This document shows, piece by piece, positions 1 to 11,544 of a DNA stretch of 64,000 nucleotides. How positions within the stretch are numbered: position 1 is the first letter of the stretch; each line of letters opens with the position of its first letter. Source of the stretch: Fomitopsis serialis (taxonomy: Eukaryota > Basidiomycota > Agaricomycetes > Polyporales > Fomitopsidaceae); the NCBI RefSeq assembly GCF_022376445.1, contig NW_025955105.1, positions 1 to 64,000 on the forward strand, read 5' to 3'. The translations under genes and the position numbers were made by a program. The notes beneath the pieces were generated by a model. It saw only the letters and a list, made by a program, of their open reading frames with translations. It had not been told where the DNA came from and made no database searches.

Positions 1-597
1 AGGATAAGAACCCGCTTGACACGGTCAGCTTCTACTCGAAGCACTGCCCAGACAGTGAGTCCGATCTCTGCGCTATAAGAAATATTGGTTGTAATTCGTG
101 GTCAGAATCCCAGAAGGCGCAGCCTCACGATGTCTCGTTGCTCATGCCGGGTGAGTTCGGTGAGGTTCTTCTGCGCATCTACACAAGGGACACACGGTAC
201 GCTACGCCTGACATAGATCGATCGTCATTCGTAGCACTTATCATCACCCAGCTTCAACCGCATTGTGCGAGACGCGTACAACGCGCTGCTGCCCACCGCG
301 ACCAAGGAAGAAGAAGAAGACCCCCTCGCGGACGATCCGGTGCTCACGCCTCCACAGGAAGAGCATCGGCGCTCGGCGTCTCCACGCAAGCAGCGGTCGT
401 TCTCGCGAGTGCAGAGCGCGAGCGGCCGCCTGATCAGCGACTTTACACCGTTGTCCCAGAACAACTTCACCGCAGTTCCTTTGGGCCACGGCGCCCAGCA
501 GCCGTCGCTATCCTCACGGGATAGGTACAAGGGCTTGAAGAGGGATCGCGAAGATGGCCCTCGGTCGCCGCCTGCTAAGAAAAAGGTGCTGCCGTGA
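1..597 (+). CDS. SAMHD1-like dNTP triphosphohydrolase, 3' end only
   Basis: Only the C-terminal end lies in the window. Three exons join in phase: 1-54, 106-196 and 252-597, with introns 55-105 (gtgagt...cag) and 197-251 (gtacgc...cag). The spliced product contains KNPLDTVSFYSKH, then a DVSLLMPGEFGEVLLRIYTRDT stretch, then FNRIVRDAYNALLP. This follows the C-terminal region of SAMHD1 (NPIDHVSFY..., then LLPEKFAEQLIRVY). SAMHD1-family HD-domain enzymes hydrolyse dNTPs to deoxynucleoside and triphosphate and control the dNTP pool. The HD catalytic core would be upstream of the window and is not seen. After the conserved part comes a low-complexity tail of about 100 residues with an acidic EEEEDP run and basic KR...PPAKKKV clusters resembling a bipartite nuclear localisation signal. 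Identity is judged from memory of the family, not from a search. Confidence 0.75.
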
Positions 598-797
598 GGT
601 CTGCTAGCAGCCAGGTTTGCCTCGAATTGCAAGTTTCACTCTTACCTGAACCATGATCATGACAGGAGTTGTCGCACCTCGTCTTTACCCATCTCCGTTT
701 TCGCACTTTGCCACATCACACAGCATTGCTATCAAGGGAACGCTACTCAGAAGTCTCGCATTATGCACCCTACAGTAATAATATGAACGGTCATTAT

Positions 798-3275
798 TTA
801 TGGACACACCATGTCAGCAACCGCCCGCTTCAACCTCAACTTCACCGGTACCCGCCCGCGTTGTCTTCTTCGCCGCTTTCCCAAGATCCTCGCTAAAGCT
901 GACATACCGCGGCTTCCGTTTCCTCGTCGAGAAACCCGACAGCTCGAACGCCAAGTCACCATCATTTGCTCCTTCGCCACTGCAAGTTCGCTGTTCACTT
1001 CCTTCATCGCGGAGAGGACCGAATCCGGGCGGGCAGCTAGGATGGCGCGCCGGAGGATACGCTCGAGAGGCACCGGTGAGTAGACTTGGTGAGGGACTGA
1101 TTCCACGAGCCCTGCGACTTCCAAGGTGGACGGCATGTTGTGTTCCCGGAAGACCTTGGTGAAAGCCTCGTACTTGGCTTCATCTGCTGCGGATGGAGTA
1201 GCATCATCTTCCGGTTGTGTTGGCGGACGAGCTGGCGGCGGTCGGTTGCGCGTACTTGACGACCCTGCTGGTGCCTCAAATCCCGGAGGTGACTCGGAAT
1301 GTGCTTCCGTAGCCAACTCTAGCTCTGGTGCGACATATGCAAGGCTAAGGCGTGGTATCGTACCGATACGAAGAAGTACGTCAAGCACGCGCGAGTTATA
1401 TGCCGGGCGTTGCCTGGATGGAGCCGTGGACAAGCCCAAGAAGCGATACGACCAGAAGGAGCGTGGATCGCTCTCTACCGCCAGTAAAGGTAGTTCATGC
1501 TTGAGCCTTCTCATTAGTGGAGCGAGGATCCTCTGATACATGACAAGGTCCATGGGGAGCTCGCATTGCCGCATGGTCTTGAAGACGACAAACGCAGCTG
1601 CGTAGTCTCGCCGATCCATGAACACCCGCATCGCCGAGATCAGAGAACTGCTCGACAGGACGCCCTCGAAGCTGTTTCTCGCACGTGCAATATGGCACCG
1701 GATCATGTCCTGGTACAGTTGGCGAGGCGAAGGTGCACCGCGGGGGCGTCCGATCCTTCGTGTGAGGAAGCTGCGTGGCTGGGACATATAGAGCGACGCG
1801 CGGAAGACCATCGCAAAGGTAATTTCGTCCGGCGTGATCGCGGGGTCTGGGCTGGCCTTCAGGAGGCCATAGATCTTGTACGCGTTGTCGTACTTCTTGC
1901 GCGCGAACTCTGCCGACATGAGCGCGTTGTAGAAGGCGAGGTCCGGCTGGATCTCGAGCTCTTGCATTCGCTCCACGATCCATCGGTACAGCTCCTCGTC
2001 CTCCGACGAGCCGTCTATGAAGCGCAGGAGGCTTGTGTAGGGCTCGGGACCGCTTGCGCCAGCGTGGCGCTCGGGATCGAGCCATTCCTTCGCAGAGCCT
2101 TTGGAGCCCGCCCGTGCATGGACGTAGACTATCCAACTAATGGTCTCCCGCGCGAACGAATAGCCAGGACGTTTACAGCGAAGGTATAGCTTCGCCACCG
2201 CGTCCACGAAGGCTGGATCTTCGCTGATGGTGTTATCCAGCAGGAACAGCATGTCCTGGAACGCATGTTCGTTGAAACGCTTGTTCATGAACCACATCTC
2301 TAGCAGCGCGAAGAACTCCTCGGGGGCAGGCGACCGATTCGCCAGCGATATGACCGTCATCTGTGCGCGCAGGGATATGGAGCAGATGAACCCTTCCGCC
2401 GTCATACGCGTGTAACACGTAACGGCGGCCATTGGACAACCCTCGAGAAGAAGCATGCGGATAGTGGCCTCGAAAACTTGGAAGCGCGTGGGGTTGTCCT
2501 CCGGCATCTTGCTCAAGAAGACGTGAAAGCGCTTTATGGCGGTCGGCTCACCGCACTTTCGGAGCGAGTCCCGCACCTCGCCGACGAGCTCGCTGACGAA
2601 CGGCGGGTACTCTGGGCACACCCTCCGGACGATCTCCTTCGGGACTTCAGAACCGTCACGGCTAACTTGCATATCCGCGCGTCGCAGCTCGGCTCCGTCG
2701 GCAGCATTCGACGCGGTTTCGTCCCTCGACCTTGCAGTCTCGTGTGCCACAGTGAATGGACGCCGCCGCTGTACACCCCTGCCGTTGTGACTAGGAACAG
2801 CATCGCGACGATTGTTCGAGTCCGCAGTCGAGCTGGACGGTGCTGCTTCGCGTGCATCAGTATCGCGCCCCTTCCCTTCCCACAAAGCGCCTTCTCCCAG
2901 CGGACCGTCATTGTGGTCATGTGTATGCCCTTCACGATACGTGGTCAAGGGCTTGGAACCGACCGGGAGATTCGAGGGGAGCAAAGCGGCTTTTCGGGAC
3001 ACTGCGCGAACCGAAGGCGAGAAACCGAGTGCCAATCCAGACAGACCGTGTACGCAACATTGGCCAAGTATTCCACTGCGAAAAATAGCGGCCTGGTCGT
3101 TCCGCTCAGCATATGTCAACCTCTTCCTTCCTTTGGAACTCACCAGGTCAAGTAAGTGATTGATTGATGTCTGGGAGGTGCAGTATGTGGCTGATAGACA
3201 GACAAGAGCAAAGGCTAAGTAGAAACGGTTCAATGAATGAAGGTCGTCGTCCGACTCGTCGAGGGTCCGGGTCAA
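798..3275 (-). CDS. Pentatricopeptide repeat (PPR) protein, probably mitochondrial
   Basis: One open frame of 825 codons on the minus strand. Helical repeats of PPR type are visible in the middle, for example around PDLAFYNALMSAEFARKKYDNA and SAMRVFMDRRDYAAAFVVFK, with the usual run of about 35 residues (paired helices, Asn/Asp near the repeat ends). PPR proteins bind organellar RNA and act in its processing or translation. The start is unresolved: the first in-frame ATG is at 3275, but the frame contains a strong donor-like gtgagt near 3147, and another ATG at 3060 in a different frame opens an Arg-rich leader that looks like a mitochondrial presequence. An intron near the 5' end is therefore likely. 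The last 50 residues look unnatural, and the -1 frame from about 957 downwards gives a more protein-like end (see findings). PPR membership fairly sure; both ends uncertain. Confidence 0.6.
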   Translation of the reverse strand: MTRTLDESDDDLHSLNRFYLAFALVCLSATYCTSQTSINHLLDLVSSKGRKRLTYAERNDQAAIFRSGILGQCCVHGLSGLALGFSPSVRAVSRKAALLPSNLPVGSKPLTTYREGHTHDHNDGPLGEGALWEGKGRDTDAREAAPSSSTADSNNRRDAVPSHNGRGVQRRRPFTVAHETARSRDETASNAADGAELRRADMQVSRDGSEVPKEIVRRVCPEYPPFVSELVGEVRDSLRKCGEPTAIKRFHVFLSKMPEDNPTRFQVFEATIRMLLLEGCPMAAVTCYTRMTAEGFICSISLRAQMTVISLANRSPAPEEFFALLEMWFMNKRFNEHAFQDMLFLLDNTISEDPAFVDAVAKLYLRCKRPGYSFARETISWIVYVHARAGSKGSAKEWLDPERHAGASGPEPYTSLLRFIDGSSEDEELYRWIVERMQELEIQPDLAFYNALMSAEFARKKYDNAYKIYGLLKASPDPAITPDEITFAMVFRASLYMSQPRSFLTRRIGRPRGAPSPRQLYQDMIRCHIARARNSFEGVLSSSSLISAMRVFMDRRDYAAAFVVFKTMRQCELPMDLVMYQRILAPLMRRLKHELPLLAVESDPRSFWSYRFLGLSTAPSRQRPAYNSRVLDVLLRIGTIPRLSLAYVAPELELATEAHSESPPGFEAPAGSSSTRNRPPPARPPTQPEDDATPSAADEAKYEAFTKVFREHNMPSTLEVAGLVESVPHQVYSPVPLERILRRAILAARPDSVLSAMKEVNSELAVAKEQMMVTWRSSCRVSRRGNGSRGMSALARILGKRRRRQRGRVPVKLRLKRAVADMVCP

Positions 3276-3490
3276 GACTCGATAGGAGCGTTACGTGAGA
3301 TTCCTTTTTTGGAAGCATTTCAGGTGCGCCTTAAGCTTTAGCGCCGTCATGCGATGTCGCTAAGCGCTGGTGTGGTACAGAAGTCGGCTAACTTAAAGGC
3401 TGCTCGAGGCTCGAGCGATCTACTCAGTCCGTTTCGCAACCGCGACCGTCTCAGACGACGTAGCCATTTTCTACCCTACCTTCGACAGTC

Positions 3491-6400
3491 ATGGATTCGT
3501 CGAGCTCGCCCGACATCGAGTCCACCCCGCCACCCGCAGTCAGCAGTCTCCGGTCCCGTTTCGAGCAGCTCGCTGCGGGCAGCAGCGCTGCACCAGGGCC
3601 TAAACGACCTCTCAGCAGTCATGGGCTGCTTACGCCTGAACCGTCTAGCCCGCGTCCGCGCGCAGCATCGGGAACAGACGAGCTCAGACCGGACGCTCGC
3701 CTGCTTCGCCCAACCTCGTCCTCCTCAGACCTCAAAACGGGCACGAAGAGGCCTCCACCACCACCTCCAGGCCGCTCCTCCAGGGCACCCTCTCCTGCCC
3801 CGCTGGTGTCGAGTCCCTTGCTACGCCCGACGTTGGCAGCTGAACCGCCGTCCTCGCCTCTGGTTCACGACGCTACGCTTCCGAGCTCGCGTTCAGTCTC
3901 CCCGAACAAGACGGCTTCGTTATCGCGCAAACCGCCTCCCCCACCGCCGCCCCATGTCCGCGAGCCTCCTTCTGAGGCGACCCCCGCGGAGCGGACATCT
4001 GTGTCTTCGTTAGTAACAAAGTTCGGGTGAGTGGTCTTCTGTTCGACCACACGGGGTATGCTATTCCGAGGGATGTGGTCCTGTGGCAAGTTCATCTCTG
4101 GGAACCCTCCCTGTGGTACAGGCGGTGTGGGTGTACTCACGCGAGATGACGGGATGCGGTGCCCACTATCACCGATCTGCATTGTTGACGGTGCCGTGAT
4201 TGCCCCAATCGGGGCGGGGACGCTCGGACACTTTTGTCGGGTTTGCGGAGCCCGTATAGCAGGCATGCTACTCTCGTCGAGAGGAGCATTTCTGCTGGAG
4301 AAAACCGAGAACAAGTGACGTCTGGCGCCTACAAAACGTTGCATGAAACATGCGGCTACCAGGTGTCCTGCGCATAACAACTGAGGTATACTCAGTTGTT
4401 TGAGCAGCGTCTCTGCTCGACAGCCGTCCTTATCGTTTCCCGTCGCCGCAGGCAAGCGCTGTTCATTTGAAGCTTCTCAAAGAACATGTATCTGTTACTA
4501 TGTTGCCATTTAGAATGCATGGGGCTCGACAACTTGAAGCACCGTACAACAACCCACCTTCGCGCAGACACGCTGACATGTCGTATTCAGGGCTCCGCCG
4601 CCACCGATACCTCTTTCCGCCAAGCCCCTACCAGCACATAGCCGCGTCCTTTCCCAGTCTGTGACGTCTCTGTCAATTCCCTCATATCCCCAACCGACCG
4701 AAGACGAACGCGCTCGCAAACCCCGCCATCCGTACCCCGCCCCGAACCACCATGCTTCTGCGAGTGTGTCGTCCTTCGAAAGCACGTCTTCGAGTTCCTC
4801 CACCGGGCCGGACGACCCGTTCGGCGACGACTCGGCCTCAGACTCTGAGCGTACTGTGGCTGGCGGACCTCCGCCGCTGCCCTCGCGCACGTCCATCCTC
4901 AATGGACATGGACCAGTGTACAGCAGTCCGTCAGAGCAGGAGCCTCCCTTTGACAGCGGGTTCTCGTCGAGTAGCTCGAGTCGTACCTCCAGTGAGAGTG
5001 ACGTCAGCACCGCCCACGTTCTGCTAGACTCTGTTCGTGCCTCCCACTCCCCTCGGCCCTCGATCCCACCTCCACGTCCCCCTCCCCGCCATAAAGGCTC
5101 CGCACACGTCCCTTCACCGTCCCTCGCCAGTGTCGTATCTCCGCCTCCCCTACCCGCCCGCAGAGGACCCGCGACGCCTGTCGACGAGCCCCTTCGCAGG
5201 TTTCCTCCGCGAATGCACGACGGCGAAGCGCTGTTGCACCCCAGCTCGGCACCTCCCACGTCCTCCCCGGCGACCGAGCGCAGGGCATTCCAACCGCCGC
5301 CGAAGCGCGGCATCGGGCTCAATGACAAGCTTCCAGCAGCGCGCCCCCGGCAGCAGGCCTCCGGGTCATCGAGCGAGTCCGAAGAGGAGGAGTTCAAGAA
5401 GGTCGAGTCGCTGCCGGACATGACCCGCTCGTCGCGCCGTCCGCCTGTGGTCGACTGCCACAATTACTCCGAATTCAACATCCATGTCGCCGCGTACACG
5501 AGCACCGTCGCCGTGTCCGGGCACACCGTTGCGGTCGCACACCACCATCACATCAAGATCTACGACCTGTCTGTGTCCGAGGCACCCGTGCGGAACATCG
5601 ACAGCCGGGATGCGGGCCTGGACAAGCTGAACGGGTTCAAGGTGACCGCGATGGAGTTCAAGGCGATGCTCAACGCGGCGGATCGCGGCGCGTTCCTCTG
5701 GCTCGGGTGCAAGGACGGGAGCCTGTACGAGCTCGATATTCGCTCGGGAAAGATCGTCGTTACGAAGCCGGTGGCGCACACACACGCGGTGACGCACATA
5801 TTCCGGCACGCGCGCGCGATGGTGACGATGGACGACTCGGGCAAGGTGCTCGTGTTCGTGCCCGAGCCTGACAGCGCGGACGATGTCCACCTCGTGTATA
5901 CCCAGCCGCGCGTCGTGCGCATCACGGAGAAGCAGGAGTTTGCGAAGCTGCTTGGGGGTCAACTCTGGACTTCGACGCGAGATCCGAATAACGGGGGGTC
6001 GGTGGCGAGCACGTCGAGGGGCCCGATCGTGAGGGTGTACGACGTGTTCTCGCCTGGGAGCACTGGCAGGTCGTTGTTGCCGACTGAACACCTCGGTGCA
6101 GTGACATCAGGAACCATCCTGCCGTCTCAACCCGACAAGGTCTATCTCGGGCACGAGGGCGGCCATATCAGTATTTGGCAGCTCACCACGAAGGATGGGG
6201 TGCCGATGTGCGAAGAGGTCATCAAGATCTCGACATCGGACGTCCTGAGCCTAGAGGGAGTGAACGACCGGCTGTGGGCTGGAGGACGCATCGGCATGAT
6301 ATCTGCGTACGACGTCGTGCCGAGACCGTGGGTGGCTACCAACTGCTGGCAAGCGCATACGAAACTTCCTGTGCTCAGACTGGTTGTAGACACTTGGAGC

Positions 6401-7838
6401 ATCGAGAAGCTTGGTCGGCTTACTGTGTACAGCATAGGGAGAGACGAGAAGCTCCGTTTCTGGGACGGTCTGCTAGGGACGCAGTGGGTTGGTGAGTACC
6501 AAGGCATATGTCTTGTTGTAGTTTATTGCTGAACGAGTATCAACAGATCAAGAGCTGATGAAGCGCGAAGTGGAGTTCAGCACCTTCCGGACGATCAAAG
6601 CCCTCATCGTCTCCTGGAACCTCGACTCTGCCAAGCCCGAAACGCTCACGGGCACGCCCGAGAACGACCACTTCCTGCGCGATGCGCTCACGAGCGTCGA
6701 TGACCCGGACATCATCGCGTTCGGCTTCCAGGAGCTCATTGACCTGGAGAGCCGCAAGATGGCCGCGAAGACAGTGCTCTTGGGAGGGAAGAACAAGTCA
6801 CCCGACGGCGCAATTTCGCAGAAGGTCTCGACGAGCTACAAGAAGTGGTACGATTGCTTGGTGCTGGCGGTCCAAAGGGCGATGCCGCCCGACGAGCCGT
6901 ATACGGTCATACATACGGAGAACCTCGTTGGGCTGTTTAGTTGTATATTCGTGAAGAACACGGAGCGGATATCGCTCAAGCACGTCGCTATCACTACGAT
7001 CAAGCGTGGCATGGGTGGACGGTATGGCAACAAGGTCAGTCGACACGCCATTATTATACCTTCCTTGTAATCTGACTTCTGCTCGGCAGGGTGGTATTGT
7101 CGCGCGTTTCGTCATTGACGATACCTCGATATGCTTCATCAACTGTCACTTGGCTGCTGGGCAACACCATGTGCGCCAACGAAATGCCGACGTCGCAGCC
7201 ATGCTAGAAGAGAAATCCGTTTTCCCAGAATCGGACGCGGTTGAAGAACCACTAGCGTATGTGAACGGCGGAGATGGTTCCATGGTGCTGGATCATGAAG
7301 TCGTCTTCGTGAGTAGCCTTTATTTCAACTGGGGGATCCGCTAATGCGACATCAGATGAACGGGGACATGAACTACCGCATCGAGCATCGGCGTGATCTC
7401 GTCGCTGCCGCCATCAAAGCCGGAGACCTTGAAACCCTACTCTCATACGACCAACTACTCCGAGAGATGAAGACCAATCGCGCCTTCCGCCTGCGCTCCT
7501 TCTTTGAAGGGCCGATCACGTTCGCGCCAACCTACAAATACGACCGTCGCTCGAATGAGTACGACACGTCCGAGAAGGCGCGCGTGCCGGCGTGGTGTGA
7601 CCGGGTGCTCTGGCGCTCGCGCGAGCCGTCGCGCGTCGAGCAGCTGCACTACCGTCGGTACGAGGTGAACGTGTCGGACCACCGGCCGATCTCATCTGCA
7701 TTCCGAATGACGGTCAAGTCGGTGCAGCATGAGGCGCGCGCGCACGTCAAGAGCGAAGTAGTGGCACGCTGGAAACAACACGAACGCGCGCTCCTCAAGG
7801 CGTGCCACCAGTTCTTCGTCGACCAGGCGATGATATGA
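3491..7838 (+). CDS. Inositol polyphosphate 5-phosphatase with WD40-like N-terminal domain
   Basis: Five exons join in phase: 3491-4026, 4591-6491, 6547-7034, 7090-7308 and 7356-7838, giving about 1208 residues. The enzyme removes the 5-phosphate from phosphoinositides or inositol phosphates. Residues 1 to about 460 are Ser/Pro-rich and probably disordered, with several polyproline runs that could bind SH3 or WW domains. About 465-810 form a beta-propeller-like region (IKIYDLSV, LWLGCKDGSLYELDI, VYLGHEGGHISIWQL, SIGRDEKLRFWDG). The catalytic domain runs from about 830 to 1160, with family motifs SWNLD, FGFQEL, NCHLAAG (near 993), GDMNYRI (near 1050), WCDRVLW (near 1129) and SDHRPI (near 1155). 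All catalytic motifs are present, so it should be active. The first intron (564 bases) is far longer than the others. The propeller plus phosphatase order recalls the plant WD40 5PTases and fungal homologs. No transmembrane or SAC domain is seen. Confidence 0.9.
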
Positions 7839-8598
7839 TGATGATCCACCCGTGTTCCTCCCTCGCCTCCTTGTTCCTTTTAATCCCTTGTACATACGGC
7901 CTCAGATCACTCGTTCCACCCACATCCCATCGGACTCGACAACAGGACCGGACCTTCATTTGTATCCCTCGATTTGTGTTGTATCGGTAATAATATCATA
8001 GTACTTAGACTGCGCGTCATTGGTCATGCACATGCTCAGTGACATGTTGAGGCTCAGACAAATTCCCACTTGTAATGTCTACATGGGGCCTGACCCTCAC
8101 AATGAAAGGAGAGAATAAACAAACGACCTTTGATCGTGCTACTACAAGTAACTGCATACTTAGCGCAAGTCCAGATCCGAGTCACACGGCCTGATGGAGA
8201 CGTCGTAAGTACTCGGCCCGTAAATAATTAGTACGTACTCAGACTTACCATGTCGGTCACCTACCTACTCCGCCATCGTGAACATTACTCGCCTTTCTCT
8301 GGCAAACAGTACACCAGTATGCTACCACGATTTACAGCTACCTGCGCAGGGACTCACTGTGTGTTTTGCAGAAGATTTGCGCCCATGGTACTCGACTGAC
8401 CGAGTAGTAGCCTAACCCGGCCGAGATCCCGACATGAAACAAGTCAGTGAACTTGAAAAGCAAGTGAAGAGTCTGACTCCCACAGTAACACAGGTCTCAT
8501 CCCACGGATGGCAGGCACGGCGCAGTCGGCCTGTCAATATGCTCCTCATAAATTGGACGAGGTCATGCCGACCGTGAGTCCCCTTGTCCTCGCCCTCC
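7839..8598. other. Intergenic, no gene seen
   Basis: Contains the 3' region of the 5-phosphatase and the promoter side of P450-1. The stretch is AT-richer than the flanking exons and has only short ORFs. No clear TATA box or repeat was recognised. Confidence 0.5.
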
Positions 8599-10777
8599 AT
8601 GTCCGCACTGCCCGCTCTCAGCGTTTTCAACGCACTCTGCGGTGTCTCCGCGATATGGGTACTGTCGAAGGCAATCCAGCTTCTGCGCCGGCGCGCACGT
8701 AGCACGCCGCTCGCGGGGCCGCCGAACCCGAGCTTCCTGCTTGGCGCAAGCAGATTCATCGTGAAATCGCCAGATGCGGGAGAACTGTACGAGGAGTGGT
8801 CTGAGAAGTACGGTGCTGTGTTTCGCATTCCTGCTACTTTGGGACTCTCTCGCATTGCGCTATGCGACCCGAAGGCCGTCTTGCATTTCTATTCGCGGGA
8901 GACGTATGGATATGCGCACAGCACCATGGCCAAGAGGGCGATCGAGAACCTGGTAAGACATATCGTATATGGTGATCAACTCAAGCGGTCTAACATCGAT
9001 TCGTGAAGGTCGGCAGAGGCGTGCTATGGGCCGAAGGAGACAGTCACAAGAGGTAGACAGGAAGTCAACGACGCAGACTCCTACTTGTTTTGACGAATTT
9101 AAAGGCAGAGAAAAGCGTTGACTCCCGCCTTCAGCAACGCGGCCATCAGGAGGATGACTTCCGTCTTCTATGACTCGGCGTACAAGGTAGAGCGTGGCGT
9201 GTCGGGCAATGCGAATTTACTGACTGAGCAACACAGGTCAAGACAGCATGGGACAGCCTTCTAGAGTCGGAGCCAGGAGGTGATGCTGTGATCGACGTAC
9301 AAGGCTGGTGCGTCATCTCTAATCTCGTGAGGTATCATCAATGAAGTGAGAATCCAACAGGATGAACCATGTATCGTCAGTAAAGATCTGGGGCATTACG
9401 CGTGATGTACTGACCCTACACATAGGTTGGACACCATCGGCATAGCAGGCTTCTCGCATGACTTTGGCACGCTGCAGGGCAAGCACTCAACAGTCGCCAA
9501 CACATTTGATGCCTTTGGCACGCTCAAGCCGAGTCTCCTGGGTGGAATGCAGTTCGCCATAGGCATGGTCTTCCCATGGGTGCTCAAGATACCCACCGGA
9601 TTCCGGCGGCTCGTCAACAAACTTAATGAAAACATGGGTGAGATCGCCCAGGAGCTGTTGGAGAACACGCGGAAGGAGAGCGAGGGCGAGAGCAAGGCGG
9701 AAGAGAAGTCTATCATTGGGCTTCTGAGTAGGTGCATCAACGGGCATAGTCAGATGCGTACTGAAAGCGGACGGAACAGTCAAGGCTGAGAAGAGCGACT
9801 CGGAGTTGCAAATGTCGGAGGACGAGGTGTTGGCACAGGTAGCATCCAAATCGTCGTCATATGTCAATACCACTGAAAGTGACTTCTCAGATGAAAGTTC
9901 TCATCCTGGCTGGCTACGAGACTACATCAAGTAAGTCTCATCCGTCATCCTTCGATTGAGATCCACCTAACCGTTCAATAGTCAGCTTAACGGTCAGCTC
10001 GTTGGACTACGAATTGTTTTCTAACTGACGTAGTGAATCAGTGGTGTCTCTTGGAGCTCTGCAAAAAGCCCGAGATTCAGCAGAAATTGCGCGAGGAGCT
10101 ATCCCAGTTCTCCGGCAGCGATCCGACCTGGGATCAAATCACGAATGGTCTGCCATACCTTGATGCCGTCGTACACGAGACATTGCGACTCCACCCGCCT
10201 TTGGGCGAGACCACGCGCGTGGTACGTTCGCCACTCAAACAGCGAGGCACAGCTAACACCCTTTCCAGGCAACCGAAGACGACATCATCCCGCTCTCCTC
10301 GCCCGTGCGCACACCGAATGGCACGCTCGTCGACAGCATCGCCGTCCCGAAGGGCCAGCTCGTCACGGTGCCCATCCACATGATGAACAAGTGCGCGCGG
10401 TTCTGGGGCGCGGACGCGAAGGCGTTCAGACCCGAGCGCTGGCTGGACGAGGACGGGATCCCGAAGCGCGCGCAGGAGATCCAGGGGCACCGGCACCTGC
10501 TCACATTCGTTGACGGCCCGAGGACGTGCCTTGGGCGGCACTTTGCGCTCGCAGAGTTCAAGGTTCGTCTCGATCGACCTGTTGGAGGCCTGACAGGACC
10601 GGGGCTGATGTAGCTGTGTGGTAGGCTGTGCTGTCCGTGCTTATCCGGAACTACGCGTTTGAGCTGAGAGATGGGCCGGACACGAAGACGGAGGTGAAAC
10701 GGGGGATCTTGCCTAGGCCGAGTATTGTAGGAGAAGAAGGCGCGCGATTGCCCCTCAGGGTCAGGCGGCTGGACTGA
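8599..10777 (+). CDS. Cytochrome P450 (P450-1)
   Basis: Microsomal haem monooxygenase. Twelve exons join in phase: 8599-8952, 9009-9052, 9105-9186, 9237-9307, 9361-9375, 9426-9727, 9780-9838, 9891-9930, 9982-9992, 10042-10221, 10269-10562 and 10625-10777, giving 534 residues, a normal length. The N-terminus has a hydrophobic anchor followed by a basic stretch and a proline hinge (GPPNPSFLLG). The I-helix motif AGYETTS is complete (Glu about 319), ExxR is in HETLRLHPP (about 370), the PERW motif is in FRPERW, and the haem loop is GPRTCLGRHFA with the ligand Cys about 473. Exon 5 has 15 bases and exon 9 only 11 bases (encoding ISLT); the frame and the family consensus demand both. It is the upstream member of a tandem pair in the same direction. 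Substrate unknown; the neighbouring methyltransferases suggest a secondary-metabolite role. Confidence 0.93.
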
Positions 10778-11544
10778 GGTCATGTATTGCCAAGTATTGT
10801 CGGTGAGACGTGGAGTACTACGTTGGTGTTCAATCTGTTGTATAACTGGATGACTCTCCGTCGGCATTGCGATGTTCGTAAAGCGAGTCGAACCTAGGCT
10901 CGCTGAGAGCCAGAACGCGAGCCTGCGCGCGTATCTTATGCTAGATGGGTAAGTCGTCTCAAGCAGAACCTCGGGACACTGACAACGTATGAAGACAGAT
11001 TGAAACATAGGCTGCGCCAGCTGTCGTCAAATCTGCAGAGGCTAGTCACAGCCTGAGGGATCGACTAGTCAAATTTCAGCGATAGCAAGAAGACTCAATG
11101 GGGGCGTTTGTATCATACACCTTCCGCGTTCATCAGTGCACCGGCGGGGATTTGCTGGGGCGAGGTACCCAAAGCACAGAAGACCGTGTTTTTACTCGTT
11201 CCGCAGCTCTCGAGCGGCACACATACAAAACACAGTGACGATGGAAGCTAAGGAATTGGTGAGCTCGACTGCGCCGCTGTGTTCATAAGAGGCGATCATC
11301 GTGGCACTGCTGACTCTATCATTTGCACTGCTGGATAGTGCCGCTGACGTCCAGCGGCACTTTTCATGATGACAGTGATCTCAGCAGGACTCCGTCTGAT
11401 TGACGTATGAGACACGACCTGATACTGACATACGACACTCGACTAGCTTCCCATCACTACAGCGTGTGTCGCGGCACCGCTCCCGAAGAGGTATATACAG
11501 TACATCGGGGTCACCAATGAATCTCGTTATACTTCGTCTCCGCA
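10778..11544. other. Intergenic between the P450 genes
   Basis: No ORF with coding character on either strand. The last 60 bases hold a TATA-like element listed separately. Confidence 0.5.
11492..11497 (+). promoter_or_regulatory. TATA-like box of P450-2
   Basis: TATATA lies 53 bases before the ATG at 11545, a spacing usual for fungal core promoters with short leaders. Judged by sequence and position only. Confidence 0.45.

Noticed and set aside
1495..2136. 213-codon minus-strand ORF
   Set aside because: Alternative frame of the PPR gene; the PPR frame carries the repeats.
4510..5463. 317-codon open frame on the minus strand
   Set aside because: It is the antisense shadow of the Ser/Pro-rich exon of the 5-phosphatase; that exon joins in phase to the catalytic domain.
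5366..6091. 241-codon minus-strand ORF rich in Arg and His
   Set aside because: Antisense of the GC-rich propeller region; low-complexity composition and no domain.
10253..11008. 251-codon minus-strand ORF
   Set aside because: Antisense to the haem-loop exon of P450-1 and running into intergenic DNA.
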